Shown: piece after piece, positions 44,251 through 52,583 of the stretch
How the letters are laid out: every line of letters starts with the position of its first letter
Numbering within the stretch: position 1 is the stretch's first letter
Origin: Mesorhizobium mediterraneum
Lineage (GTDB): Bacteria; Pseudomonadota; Alphaproteobacteria; Rhizobiales; Rhizobiaceae
Length of the DNA: 64,000 nucleotides
Assembly (NCBI RefSeq): GCF_002284565.1
Contig: NZ_NPKI01000011.1
Location: 1 to 64,000 of the forward strand
Direction: 5' to 3'
Notes under the pieces: model-generated
Told to the model about the DNA's origin: nothing
Database searches by the model: none
The model's input: only the letters and a program-made list of their open reading frames with translations
Position numbers and translations under genes: made by a program

Positions 44251-45701
44251 GTCCGCCCGTCGCGTTCGATCAGCGCAATCGAGGCCGAGGGGCCCCATGT
44301 GCCGGCCGTGTAGCCCTGTGCCTCTTGCCTTCCGCTTTCCCAGGCATCCTGGATCGGGTCGATCCATTTCCACGCCGCCTCGACCTCGTCGCGGCGCATG
44401 AACAGCGTCTGGTTGCCGCGGATGACATCCATGATCAGGCGCTCATAGGCATCGGGCGCGCGGCCATCGAAGGATTGCGCGAAGCTCATGTCGAGCGGGA
44501 TCTGGCGCAGCCGCATGCCGCCCGGCCCCGGATCCTTGATCATGATGAACTGCTTGACGCCTTCGTCGGGCTGCAGCCTGATGACCAGCTGGTTGGCGGA
44601 GATCGGTCCGGCGCTGTCGCCGAAGATCGAGTGCGGGATCGGCTTGAATTCGATGACGATCTCCGAGACGCGGGTCGCCAGCCGCTTGCCCGTCCTGAGG
44701 TAGAACGGCACGCCCGCCCAGCGCCAGTTGCCGATTTCGGCCTTGAGCGCAACGAAGGTCTCGGTGTTGCTGTTCTTGCCGAGCTCCTCGACATAGCCTT
44801 TCACCGGCCCGCCGGCCGAGGCCCCGGCACGGTACTGCCCGCGCACCGTGTGCTTGGGCGCTTCGTTGCCGTTGATGCGTTTCAGCGCGCGCAACACTTT
44901 CAGCTTTTCGTCGCGCACGGCATCGGCATCCATCGACGACGGTGCCTCCATGGCGACGAGACAGAGAAGCTGCAGCATGTGGTTCTGCACCATGTCGCGC
45001 AACGCGCCGGCCTTGTCGTAATAGGTGACGCGATCCTCGAGGCCGACCGTCTCGGCGACGGTGATCTGGACATGGTCGACATTGGCGGAATTCCACAGCG
45101 GCTCGTAGAGCGCGTTGGCAAAGCGCAGCGCCATCAGATTCTGCACCGTCTCCTTGCCGAGATAGTGGTCGATGCGGAAGATCTGGCTTTCATGGAAATC
45201 ATCGCCGACCAGATCGTTGAGCGCGCGCGCCGAGGCGAGATCGCGCCCGATTGGTTTCTCCAGCACGATGCGCGAGTTCGGCGTGATCAGCCCGTTCTCT
45301 TTCAGCTTGTGCGAGATGTCGCCGAACAGCGCCGGCGCGACTGCCAGGTAGAAGGCGCGGATGCATTCGCTTTCGCCGATCGCCTTCTTCAATTTGTCGA
45401 AGCCCGCGCCAGTGGTCGCATCGGCCGAGACGTAGGAAAGCCGGGCAAGGAACGTCTTCAGCTCCGCGGCGTCGATATCGGCCGGTCTCACATGGTCGGA
45501 AATCGCCTGCCTGGCGAAATCCCGAAATTCCTCGTCGGTCATTTTCGAGCGCGACGTGCCGATGATGCGCGTCGGTTCGGAAAACTGATGGTCGCGCTGG
45601 CGATGGTAGAGCGACGGCAAAAGCTTGCGTTCCGACAGATCGCCGGTGCCGCCGAAAATGATGAAGTCGAACGGGTCGACGGGAATGATCTGGCTGGTCA
45701 T
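44232..45701 (-). CDS. zwf: Glucose-6-phosphate 1-dehydrogenase
   Basis: A 489-residue dehydrogenase that makes 6-phosphogluconolactone from glucose-6-phosphate. The nucleotide-binding stretch is F-G-G-T-G-D-L-S-E-R-K-L-L, and the active site R-I-D-H-Y-L-G-K-E is complete with the catalytic histidine. It heads the zwf-pgl-edd operon, and its end overlaps pgl. A palindrome lies 44 bases upstream of the start codon and may bind the operon's regulator. Confidence 0.97.
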   Translation of the reverse strand: MTSQIIPVDPFDFIIFGGTGDLSERKLLPSLYHRQRDHQFSEPTRIIGTSRSKMTDEEFRDFARQAISDHVRPADIDAAELKTFLARLSYVSADATTGAGFDKLKKAIGESECIRAFYLAVAPALFGDISHKLKENGLITPNSRIVLEKPIGRDLASARALNDLVGDDFHESQIFRIDHYLGKETVQNLMALRFANALYEPLWNSANVDHVQITVAETVGLEDRVTYYDKAGALRDMVQNHMLQLLCLVAMEAPSSMDADAVRDEKLKVLRALKRINGNEAPKHTVRGQYRAGASAGGPVKGYVEELGKNSNTETFVALKAEIGNWRWAGVPFYLRTGKRLATRVSEIVIEFKPIPHSIFGDSAGPISANQLVIRLQPDEGVKQFIMIKDPGPGGMRLRQIPLDMSFAQSFDGRAPDAYERLIMDVIRGNQTLFMRRDEVEAAWKWIDPIQDAWESGRQEAQGYTAGTWGPSASIALIERDGRTWHESN

Positions 45702-46007
45702 GGTCTGTCCGCTTTGACGCCGGTCGCTGTGACGCGGCTGATATAATCTAATCGATTTAGATTTTCCAGTGCCACGGCGTCACACCCCAGGACCAATCGG
45801 CCTTTGCCGAGTGGTCATGATGTGTGCCCTTGACACTGGCGCAACCCGGACGCTTGTCGGCGAGGTGGTTCCGGGAGGCCTTCGCAGATGCAGCATAGAG
45901 TGGGATCGAGGCGAAAGCCAAAGGAGAAATCGAGCGTATATTGATCTTTCGGCGGCCATCGCCGGCGGCCGGCCGAGCGACCGTCTTCAATTATGAGTGA
46001 GAAAGCC
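45702..46007. other. 306-base divergent intergenic region
   Basis: It lies between zwf and the SDR gene and must contain promoters for both. It holds the zwf palindrome (45745-45763). Nothing else was clear. Confidence 0.4.
45745..45763. promoter_or_regulatory. AT-rich palindrome upstream of zwf
   Basis: AATCTAA (45745-45751) and TTAGATT (45757-45763) are exact reverse complements around TCGAT. A TATAAT overlaps at 45742-45747 on the plus strand. The AT-rich palindrome stands out in this GC-rich DNA and is placed like an operator for a sugar-phosphate regulator of the HexR/RpiR kind; the regulator is not in the window. Confidence 0.55.
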
Positions 46008-46754
46008 ATGCGCCTGGAAAACAAAGTTGCCATCATCACCGGTGCCGCGTCAGGTTTCGGCGAAGGCATGGCCAAGCGTTTTGCCGAAGAGGGCGCCAAG
46101 GTCGTTGTCGCCGACCTCAACGCCAAGGGCGCCGAACGCGTCGCCAACGAGATCGGCCGCGCGGCGATCTGGACCCAGACCGACGTCTCGTCGCGTTCCG
46201 AGTTCGACGAGATGGTCCATGCGGCAAAGAGTGCCTTCGGCCGCATCGACATCATGGTCAACAATGCCGGCTACACCCATCGCAACGGCGACATGCTGGA
46301 TGTCGACGAGACGACCTTCGACCTGATCACGGCTGTCAACATGAAGGCGATCTACCACGCCGCTCTGGCGGTCGTGCCGATCATGGATCGGCAGGGCGGC
46401 GGCGTCATCCTGACCACGGCCTCGACGGCCGGCATCAGGCCGCGGCCCGGCCTTACCTGGTACAACGCGTCGAAGGGCTGGGCGATCACCGCGACCAAGT
46501 CGATGGCGGTGGAGCTCGCGCCCAAGAACATCCGCGTCAACTGCCTGTGTCCGGTCGCCGGCGAGACCGGCATGCTGGGAAAATTCATGGGCGCCGACAC
46601 GCCGGAAATCCGCGAGAAATTTCGCGCGTCGATCCCGCTTGGCCGGCTTTCGACGCCGCTCGACATAGCCAACGCGGCGCTCTGGCTGGCGTCGGACGAG
46701 GCGGCTTTCATCACCGGCGTGGCGTTGGAGGTCGATGGTGGACGTTGCATCTGA
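46008..46754 (+). CDS. Short-chain dehydrogenase/reductase
   Basis: A 248-residue classical SDR with the cofactor motif I-I-T-G-A-A-S-G-F-G-E-G, N-N-A-G-Y, the catalytic serine in T-T-A-S-T-A-G, the Tyr/Lys pair W-Y-N-A-S-K-G-W, and the C-terminal A-F-I-T-G-V-A-L-E-V-D-G-G. It could reduce a sugar or an acyl-type ketone; the substrate is not visible. I prefer the ATG at 46008 because homologues begin with M-R-L-E-N-K, but an ATG at 45993 is in frame. It is divergent from zwf. Confidence 0.88.
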   Translation: MRLENKVAIITGAASGFGEGMAKRFAEEGAKVVVADLNAKGAERVANEIGRAAIWTQTDVSSRSEFDEMVHAAKSAFGRIDIMVNNAGYTHRNGDMLDVDETTFDLITAVNMKAIYHAALAVVPIMDRQGGGVILTTASTAGIRPRPGLTWYNASKGWAITATKSMAVELAPKNIRVNCLCPVAGETGMLGKFMGADTPEIREKFRASIPLGRLSTPLDIANAALWLASDEAAFITGVALEVDGGRCI

Positions 46755-46854
46755 GCCCTCCGGCCATATCGGGCTTCAACATGCCTGGCTTCAATTGACT
46801 TGACCATCCAGCGAAAGGCATAAGACGGCAATAGGGTGGGGGTTTGGTGGCGCG

Positions 46855-48156
46855 ATGAACGCTAGATTGCGGAAAGTTCGCGAAGACCTGGGGCAACGTC
46901 TCAGAGTCTATAAAGCAAGACGCGCTCGGGCAAAAAGCAGCGCGACTTTCATCGGCATTACCGGCAGTTCGGGTAAGTCGACGGCAGCGAGTTTGCTCGG
47001 ACACATACTGGCCAGCCATGGCTCAGTCTATGCACAGGTTCTCGCCAACACGATCAAGTCGCTGGTAAGCACGCTTTACAAGCGCATGAAGACTGATGGT
47101 GAGGTCGACTACGTCGTTTTCGAAGCCGGAGCCCATGGGCCCGATACGCTCAAGCCGATGGCGGATATGTTGCAGCCGCATGTGGCTGTGGTCACCATGG
47201 TTCGCCTCGAACATTTTACAGCTTTCAGGACCCTGGAGAACGTCGCCGGGGAAAAGCGCGCATTGGTCGATGCGCTGCAGCCGGGCGGCTTCGCTCTGCT
47301 CAATGCGGATGATCCCCATGTGATCGGCATGGCTTCCGCCACTCCGCATCGCGTCGTCACTTTCGGCCTGTCGGAACAGGCCGACTACCGCGTGACTAAT
47401 GTCCATGCCGCCTATCCGGATAGGCTGGCGCTGGCCGTCCATTGGCGTGGCGGCGTGCTAGAGCTGAAGACGCCGTTCCCAGCCGAACATTTTTGGCTGC
47501 CGACCGCCGCAGCAGTCAGCGTAGCGCTGGAGCTTGGCGTTCCTCCCGAAAAAGTGGCGGCAAGGGTGGCGACATTCCAGCCGCTGCCAAATCGATGCCA
47601 GGTGCTCATCACCAATGGCGGTCCGCAATTCATCGTCGACGCCGCCAAGTCGCCCTGGCATTCGATCAATCTTGCGTTCGACATGATGGCCAAGGCCACT
47701 GTCGAGCGGAAGCGCATCGTTCTGGGGCAGATTTCAGACTATGCGGGCTCGACCAGAAAATACCATTACGCCTACAAGACGGCGCGAGAAATCGCAGACC
47801 AGGTCATCTATGTCGGCGACAATGCGCATCGCTCTGGAGCCGGGCAAGACGATCGTGACGCCGGCCGCTTTCACGAATTGCGTATGCCCAAGGAGGTCTC
47901 GGACCACATCAAGCGGACGGCCGTCGCCGGTGAGCTCATTTTACTCAAGAGCTCGTCCCGTCTTCACCTAGAGAGGATCGCGCTGGCCTGGAAGCACGAC
48001 GTCAAATGCTGGGTTCCCGTCTGCGGCAAGCGGGAAGGCTGCGATACGTGCGGTCTGTTCGAAGTGCCGTTCGAAGAGCATCGCAGCCATGTCAGGGAAC
48101 GCAGGCATGCCAGACGATGGCAACGCTTTCGGCGTCTGCTCGGCCGCCAACCATAG
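46855..48156 (+). CDS. Orphan Mur-ligase-family ATP-dependent ligase
   Basis: A 433-residue protein. The ATP loop G-I-T-G-S-S-G-K-S-T-A-A-S is at about residue 35, followed by V-V-F-E-A-G-A-H-G-P-D and V-T-M-V-R-L-E-H-F near residue 120, the layout of the central domain of Mur ligases. The N-terminal substrate-binding domain of MurF is missing, as the ATP domain begins almost at once. The C-terminus ends in a short Cys-containing segment (V-C-G-K-R-E-G-C-D-T-C-G) and a basic tail. No other mur or cell-wall gene is near. It probably ligates an amino acid or peptide to an unknown acceptor. Confidence 0.7.
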   Translation: MNARLRKVREDLGQRLRVYKARRARAKSSATFIGITGSSGKSTAASLLGHILASHGSVYAQVLANTIKSLVSTLYKRMKTDGEVDYVVFEAGAHGPDTLKPMADMLQPHVAVVTMVRLEHFTAFRTLENVAGEKRALVDALQPGGFALLNADDPHVIGMASATPHRVVTFGLSEQADYRVTNVHAAYPDRLALAVHWRGGVLELKTPFPAEHFWLPTAAAVSVALELGVPPEKVAARVATFQPLPNRCQVLITNGGPQFIVDAAKSPWHSINLAFDMMAKATVERKRIVLGQISDYAGSTRKYHYAYKTAREIADQVIYVGDNAHRSGAGQDDRDAGRFHELRMPKEVSDHIKRTAVAGELILLKSSSRLHLERIALAWKHDVKCWVPVCGKREGCDTCGLFEVPFEEHRSHVRERRHARRWQRFRRLLGRQP

Positions 48157-48184
48157 TACGGAAGCCATCTGAGCCCGACCAGCC

Positions 48185-49027
48185 CTACGCGCCAGTCTTG
48201 ATAAAGCTCTTGTAGATCCAGCCGCGTTTGCCGTTGTAGACGATCTGGCACCATTTCTTGCAGCCCATCACCTGAACCGACGTCTTGGCGGGAACGGTGA
48301 CTATGGGGGCCGCATTCTTCTTCGGTCCGGTGCGCATGGTGACGGCCCTTAGGATGCGTCCGGTGTCTGCCGCGCTCACTTTCTTGGCCTCGACCTTGGC
48401 TTGGGTGCCATCGTTCTGCGTGGCCGCCGGCAATTGCGGCTTAGCAGTGGGAATGGCGGCGGTTTGCGCACCGTCCGGCGCCGTCTTGTTGGGAGCCGCG
48501 ACTTTGGCAAGCAATGCTGCGGCTTTGTTTTTCGCTGCCGGATCGGCGAATGCCGCCGCAGTGGACGGCTTGTCTGCCGTTGGTTCGACTTGGCCCGCCA
48601 TCTGGCCGGATGCGGTCTTCTGCCTCGATCCTGTCCAGCGAGGATCATTGGGCGCCAGCGCCGGTATCTCGGCCTCAGCCGCAACCACCGCCGGCGAAAC
48701 CGCATCGGCCTTGCCCGTGGCCGGCTGCACCGCGGCGACCGTCGAGGCAGCCGCCGGCACGATCTTCGTCGTTTTTACCGGAACGATTGGAACGATCTGC
48801 TCGGGGCTCGCGACAGCTTGTCTCTCATTGGCCGGCAATGCCAGCCATAGCGCCACCGCGGCCACGCCAAGCAGCGCTGCTGTGCCAAGCGCGGCGATTA
48901 CCAGATGCAAGTTCGACCGGACTTTCTGCCAAAACCTGGGCCTCATGTCGTAGCCAAACTGCATCGCAAAGCGCCGTCGTTCCGGCGCGCCGAAACTGAA
49001 GGGCTCTCTCACTCTTGCAACCTCCAT
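48185..49027 (-). CDS. Membrane-anchored protein with C-terminal bacterial SH3 domain
   Basis: A protein of about 280 residues. One hydrophobic helix lies near the N-terminus (L-V-I-A-A-L-G-T-A-A-L-L-G-V-A-A), followed by a long alanine/proline/lysine-rich linker of about 150 residues and a C-terminal SH3-type module (R-T-G-P-K-K, then G-W-I-Y-K-S-F-I). Such SH3 domains bind peptidoglycan peptides. The true start is uncertain: the ATG at 49027, at 48964, or the open frame to 49099. It converges with the orphan ligase gene. Confidence 0.75.
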   Translation of the reverse strand: MEVARVREPFSFGAPERRRFAMQFGYDMRPRFWQKVRSNLHLVIAALGTAALLGVAAVALWLALPANERQAVASPEQIVPIVPVKTTKIVPAAASTVAAVQPATGKADAVSPAVVAAEAEIPALAPNDPRWTGSRQKTASGQMAGQVEPTADKPSTAAAFADPAAKNKAAALLAKVAAPNKTAPDGAQTAAIPTAKPQLPAATQNDGTQAKVEAKKVSAADTGRILRAVTMRTGPKKNAAPIVTVPAKTSVQVMGCKKWCQIVYNGKRGWIYKSFIKTGA

Positions 49028-49207
49028 TTGCGGGCCGACGTTCAATCGGAAAACCGGCGTTAGATCGGTCCCAAAACCAAAAAGCGGGCAGGCCCGCAAA
49101 TTCCCCCGTTTAACTGCCCACGGCCCTCATCTTTTGCCTGCGATTGTGGCATCACTGCGCCCTTGCACGGGATTCTGCATGTTCGCGAGGGATTCTGCAA
49201 CCTGTGG

Positions 49208-50494
49208 TTAGATCCGGTCCCTCAAGGCATACCAATTGAGCGCAAGAAAGAGCAGGGGTGCGCGGAAGCGACGGCCACCGGGAAAGGCCGGGATTTTTAG
49301 ATCCTCGATCAGCCTCAGCCGGTCCCGGTTGCCGGCAACGGTTTCGGCATAGAGCTTGCCGAAAAAGTTCGACAGCATGACGCCGTGGCCGGAATAGCCT
49401 CCCACCGAGATCACATTGGGCATCACCTCGCGCACAAAGGGTTTTCTCGGCATCGTGATGCCGACATAGCCGCCCCAACCATGGGATATCTCGACATCCC
49501 TGAGGTCAGGGTAAAGCTCGGCGATCTGCCGGCGGATGTGGACATGGATGTCTTTCGGATCGTTGACGGCGTAGATCTCGCGCCCGCCGAACAGCAGCCG
49601 CCCATCCGTCGATTTGCGGAAGTAGCGCACGACGAAGCGGGAATCATCGACCGCCTCACCGCCCGGCAGCACTTTTGTGTCGGCCCCGAGCGGCACCGTC
49701 GCGCCGATGAAGGAGCCGATCGGCATGATGTGCGCGGCACTGATCGGCTCGAGCGTGCCGCCATGGGCGTTGACGCCGATCAGACATTTCTCGGCCGATA
49801 TCGTGCCTTTCGGCGTCGTCACTTTCACCTTGCCGCCAAGGGACGCGATGCCGGTCGCCGGCGTCTGCTCGAACAGCTGCGCGCCCGCCTGCGCCGCCAC
49901 CTTTGCCGTGCCGATCGCCAGCTTCAGCGGATGGATGTGCCCTGTGCCGGTGTCACGGGTGCCGCCGAAGTAGCGCGTCGAGCCCAACCGCTCCGCCGTC
50001 TCCCTCGCGTCCATGAAGGTGATGTGCGGATAGCCGAAGCGGTTCGCCATGATCTCGGCATGCGCCTTATAGTCGTCGACATAGCGCTGCTTGTGCGCCA
50101 CCGACATCTGGCCGGGCATGTAGTCGATCTCGATCTTGTTGACGGCGGCGAATTCGAAGAGATGCGCCTTGGCCTCTTCGGCGAGGTCGAGCAGCGCCTT
50201 GGCGCGGGAAAAGCCGTATTCCGCTTCCAGTTCCTCGGCCCAGGCGCGCTGGCCGGTGCCGAGCTGGCCGCCATTGCGGCCCGATGCGCCGTCGCCGAAA
50301 CGATGCGCTTCGATCAGCACGACATTGCTGCCGGCCTTAGCGAGGTGCGCCGCCGCCGACAGGCCGGTGAAGCCGCCGCCGACGATGACGACATCGCATG
50401 TCCGATCGCCGTCGAGCGCCGGATATTCGGGCCGTGGGCCGGCCGTGTCCTCGTACCAGGAGCGGCCGGGGGAGATTGGGGATTGGTAGGGCAT
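49208..50494 (-). CDS. puuB: FAD-dependent gamma-glutamylputrescine oxidase-like protein
   Basis: A 428-residue flavoprotein of the DadA/PuuB family. The FAD site is D-V-V-I-V-G-G-G-F-T-G-L-S-A-A near residue 35, and the arginine-rich R-Y-F-R-K-S-T-D-G-R-L-L-F-G-G-R region contributes to FAD binding. The C-terminal S-V-G-G-Y-S-G-H-G-V segment is conserved in the family. PuuB oxidises gamma-glutamylputrescine. It lies downstream of the puuA-type gene on the same strand, with a four-helix-bundle gene between them. The assignment to putrescine rests on that neighbour. Confidence 0.85.
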   Translation of the reverse strand: MPYQSPISPGRSWYEDTAGPRPEYPALDGDRTCDVVIVGGGFTGLSAAAHLAKAGSNVVLIEAHRFGDGASGRNGGQLGTGQRAWAEELEAEYGFSRAKALLDLAEEAKAHLFEFAAVNKIEIDYMPGQMSVAHKQRYVDDYKAHAEIMANRFGYPHITFMDARETAERLGSTRYFGGTRDTGTGHIHPLKLAIGTAKVAAQAGAQLFEQTPATGIASLGGKVKVTTPKGTISAEKCLIGVNAHGGTLEPISAAHIMPIGSFIGATVPLGADTKVLPGGEAVDDSRFVVRYFRKSTDGRLLFGGREIYAVNDPKDIHVHIRRQIAELYPDLRDVEISHGWGGYVGITMPRKPFVREVMPNVISVGGYSGHGVMLSNFFGKLYAETVAGNRDRLRLIEDLKIPAFPGGRRFRAPLLFLALNWYALRDRI

Positions 50495-50502
50495 GATGAC
50501 CG

Positions 50503-50566
50503 AGTAGGGCAGTAGGGCAGTAGGGCAGTAGGGCAGTAGGGCAGTAGGGCAGTAGGGCAGTAGGGA
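50503..50566 (+). repeat. Octamer tandem array, left (AGTAGGGC x7 plus one variant)
   Basis: Seven exact copies of AGTAGGGC from 50503 to 50558, then AGTAGGGA at 50559-50566. The array ends two bases before the stop codon of the four-helix-bundle gene on the other strand. It forms inverted-repeat partners with the right array. Confidence 0.95.
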
Positions 50567-50568
50567 AG

Positions 50569-50937
50569 CTATTCGGCTGACAGTTTGCGGATTAGAAGTC
50601 GAAGAAGCTTTCCCACACTTTCGGTACTCGACAACAATGAAGTCGCTGTAGCTTTCGGTGCGATACCGATACGCTCAGCGATCATAAGCTGAGTTTCTAG
50701 TTCTTTCAGTGATCCTTGAGCAATACGGAGAAATTGTTGATAGGAGCCTCGGATCTCTCTGCCATAGCCTTCCGCTATGTTCGCCGGTACCGAAGTTGCA
50801 GCGCGCCGCACTTGGCTGGTCAGTCCATAAAGTTCCTCTTTCGGCCAGGATTTCGTCGCGCCGTAAACCGCCACCGCAAGGTCCATTGCCTGCTGCCAAA
50901 CAATTAGATCCTTGTAGGAACCCGTTTTCTCAGCCAT
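50569..50937 (-). CDS. Four-helix-bundle protein (S23 / TIGR02436 family)
   Basis: A 122-residue protein of the S23 four-helix-bundle family, related to proteins encoded in 23S rRNA intervening sequences and to Avd accessory proteins of diversity-generating retroelements. Family residues are visible: D-L-I-V-W-Q-Q-A-M-D-L, S-Q-V-R-R-A-A-T-S-V-P-A-N-I-A-E-G-Y-G and F-L-R-I-A-Q-G-S-L-K-E-L-E-T. The gene is visibly less GC-rich than its neighbours. It interrupts the puuA-puuB pair and is bracketed on both sides by octamer arrays, a sign of acquisition. No reverse transcriptase or rRNA is near. Confidence 0.9.
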   Translation of the reverse strand: MAEKTGSYKDLIVWQQAMDLAVAVYGATKSWPKEELYGLTSQVRRAATSVPANIAEGYGREIRGSYQQFLRIAQGSLKELETQLMIAERIGIAPKATATSLLSSTESVGKLLRLLIRKLSAE

Positions 50938-50939
50938 TT

Positions 50940-51003
50940 CCCCTACTCCCCTACTCCCCTACTCCCCTACTCCCCTACTCCCCTACTCCCCTACTCCCCT
51001 AAA
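50940..51003 (+). repeat. Octamer tandem array, right (CCCCTACT x7 plus partial)
   Basis: Seven exact copies of CCCCTACT from 50940 to 50995, then CCCCTAAA, which overlaps the stop codon of the puuA-type gene. On the minus strand the unit reads AGTAGGGG, differing from the left array in one base per unit. The array starts two bases upstream of the four-helix-bundle ATG and may supply its ribosome-binding sequence. Confidence 0.95.
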
Positions 51004-52435
51004 CATTTAGCAGCAGATACTCCCGCTCCCACGGGCTGATCACTTCCATGAAGGTCTCGAATTCCGCCCGCTTGATCGCCGCATAGGTCGCGGCAAACGA
51101 CTTGCCGAGCAGCGCGCAGAGTTCCTCGTCGGCTTCCAATAGGTCGACGGCTTCGAGCAGGCTGCGCGGCAGGTCGATCTCGGCATCGTTGGCGGTGGTG
51201 AGGACAGGCGGCTCGGCCTTGATCTTGTTGGTCATGCCGATCAGCCCGCAGGCGAGCGATGCGGCCAGCGCCAGATAGGGATTGGCGTCGGAAGAGGGGA
51301 TGCGGTTCTCGACGCGCCTGGCCGCCGGGTCGGAACGCGGAACGCGGAAGGCGGTGGTGCGGTTGTCGTAGCCCCATTTGTTGTTGACCGGCGCCGAAGC
51401 CGACTGGGTCAGCCGGCGGTAGGAATTGACATAGGGCGCAAACATCACCAGCGCGTTCGGCACGTGTTTCTGCATGCCGCCGATGAAATGAAAGAAGGCC
51501 TCGGTTTCCGAGCCGTCCTCGGCAGAAAAGACATTCCTGCCGGTCTTCTTGTCGATGATCGACTGGTGGATATGCATGGCCGACCCAGGCTGCCCCTGGA
51601 TCGGCTTGGCCATGAAGGTGGCATAGATATCGTGCTTCAGCGCTGCCTCGCGTATGGTGCGCTTGAACATGAACACCTGGTCGGCGAGCTCGATCGGATC
51701 GCCATGGCGCAGATTGATCTCGAGCTGGCCGGCGCCTTCCTCGTGGATCAGCGTATCGATTTCCAGGCCCTGGCTTTCGGAGAAATGATAGATGTCGTCG
51801 ATCAGTTCGTCGAACTCGTTGACGCCGGCGATCGAATAGCCGGCGCCGCCGCCGATCGCTCGTCCCGAACGCCCGACCGGCGGCGTCAGCGGGTAGTCCG
51901 GATCGGGATTCTTGCGCACGAGGTAGAACTCGATCTCGGGCGCCACCACCGGCTTCAGCCCGCGCTTGTCGTAAGCGGCAAGCACACGCTTCAGCACGTT
52001 GCGCGGCGTGAACTCGACCGAGCGGCCGTCCTGGTGGACGAGGTCGCAGATGACCGCCGCCGTCGGGTCCTCTTCCCACGGCACCACGGTCAATGTCGAA
52101 AGATCCGGCATCAGCTTGAGGTCACCGTCGTCCTCCGGATAGTGGAAGCCGTTGCCGTCCTCCGGATAGCCGCCGGAGATCGTCGTCATGAACACCGCCG
52201 AGGGCAGCGCCAGCGAGGTGTTTGAGGTGAATTTCTTCGACGGCATCATCTTGCCGCGCGCAACACCCGCCTGATCGGGCGTGATGCACTCGATATCCTC
52301 GATGCCGCGCCACTCCAGCCAGGCGCTGACTTCCTTCCAGTTCTTCACGCCGCGCTGATTTTTCACGAAGGCAGGCGTGCGGATACGTCCTCCGCGGCTC
52401 GACGGACGGACTTCCTTTTTTGCAGGCGGCATCAT
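50999..52435 (-). CDS. puuA: Glutamine-synthetase-like gamma-glutamylputrescine synthetase
   Basis: A 478-residue ligase of the PuuA branch of the glutamine synthetase family. Catalytic stretches are V-A-P-E-I-E-F-Y-L, the loop H-E-E-G-A-G-Q-L-E-I-N, F-M-A-K-P-I-Q-G-Q-P-G-S-A-M-H-I-H and N-R-T-T-A-F-R-V-P-R. It would join glutamate to putrescine at the cost of ATP. It begins the unit that continues through the four-helix-bundle gene to puuB. Its stop codon lies within the last repeat of the right array. A potFGHI-type importer is also in the window. Confidence 0.88.
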   Translation of the reverse strand: MMPPAKKEVRPSSRGGRIRTPAFVKNQRGVKNWKEVSAWLEWRGIEDIECITPDQAGVARGKMMPSKKFTSNTSLALPSAVFMTTISGGYPEDGNGFHYPEDDGDLKLMPDLSTLTVVPWEEDPTAAVICDLVHQDGRSVEFTPRNVLKRVLAAYDKRGLKPVVAPEIEFYLVRKNPDPDYPLTPPVGRSGRAIGGGAGYSIAGVNEFDELIDDIYHFSESQGLEIDTLIHEEGAGQLEINLRHGDPIELADQVFMFKRTIREAALKHDIYATFMAKPIQGQPGSAMHIHQSIIDKKTGRNVFSAEDGSETEAFFHFIGGMQKHVPNALVMFAPYVNSYRRLTQSASAPVNNKWGYDNRTTAFRVPRSDPAARRVENRIPSSDANPYLALAASLACGLIGMTNKIKAEPPVLTTANDAEIDLPRSLLEAVDLLEADEELCALLGKSFAATYAAIKRAEFETFMEVISPWEREYLLLNV

Positions 52436-52583
52436 TCACCAGATTGGGTTGCGGATTTTGGAGTATAGCCGTGGGCGGTGATGGAAGGGAAGGGGAGCCG
52501 GCCCTGCGTTCGTCTGGCAGTTGAAAACCGCTTCGAGCAGCTTAGGTTCGACGCAAATTAAATGACCTCGGTGAAGACGTCGA

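Noticed and set aside
44073..45746. Open frame of 557 codons on the plus strand
   Set aside because: It is antisense to zwf, which has the complete active site.
50569..50937. Diversity-generating retroelement because of the Avd-like four-helix-bundle protein
   Set aside because: No reverse transcriptase, template repeat or variable target gene was seen nearby.
50503..51003. Possible CRISPR array
   Set aside because: The repeats are direct head-to-tail octamers without spacers, and no cas gene is near, so they are plain tandem arrays.
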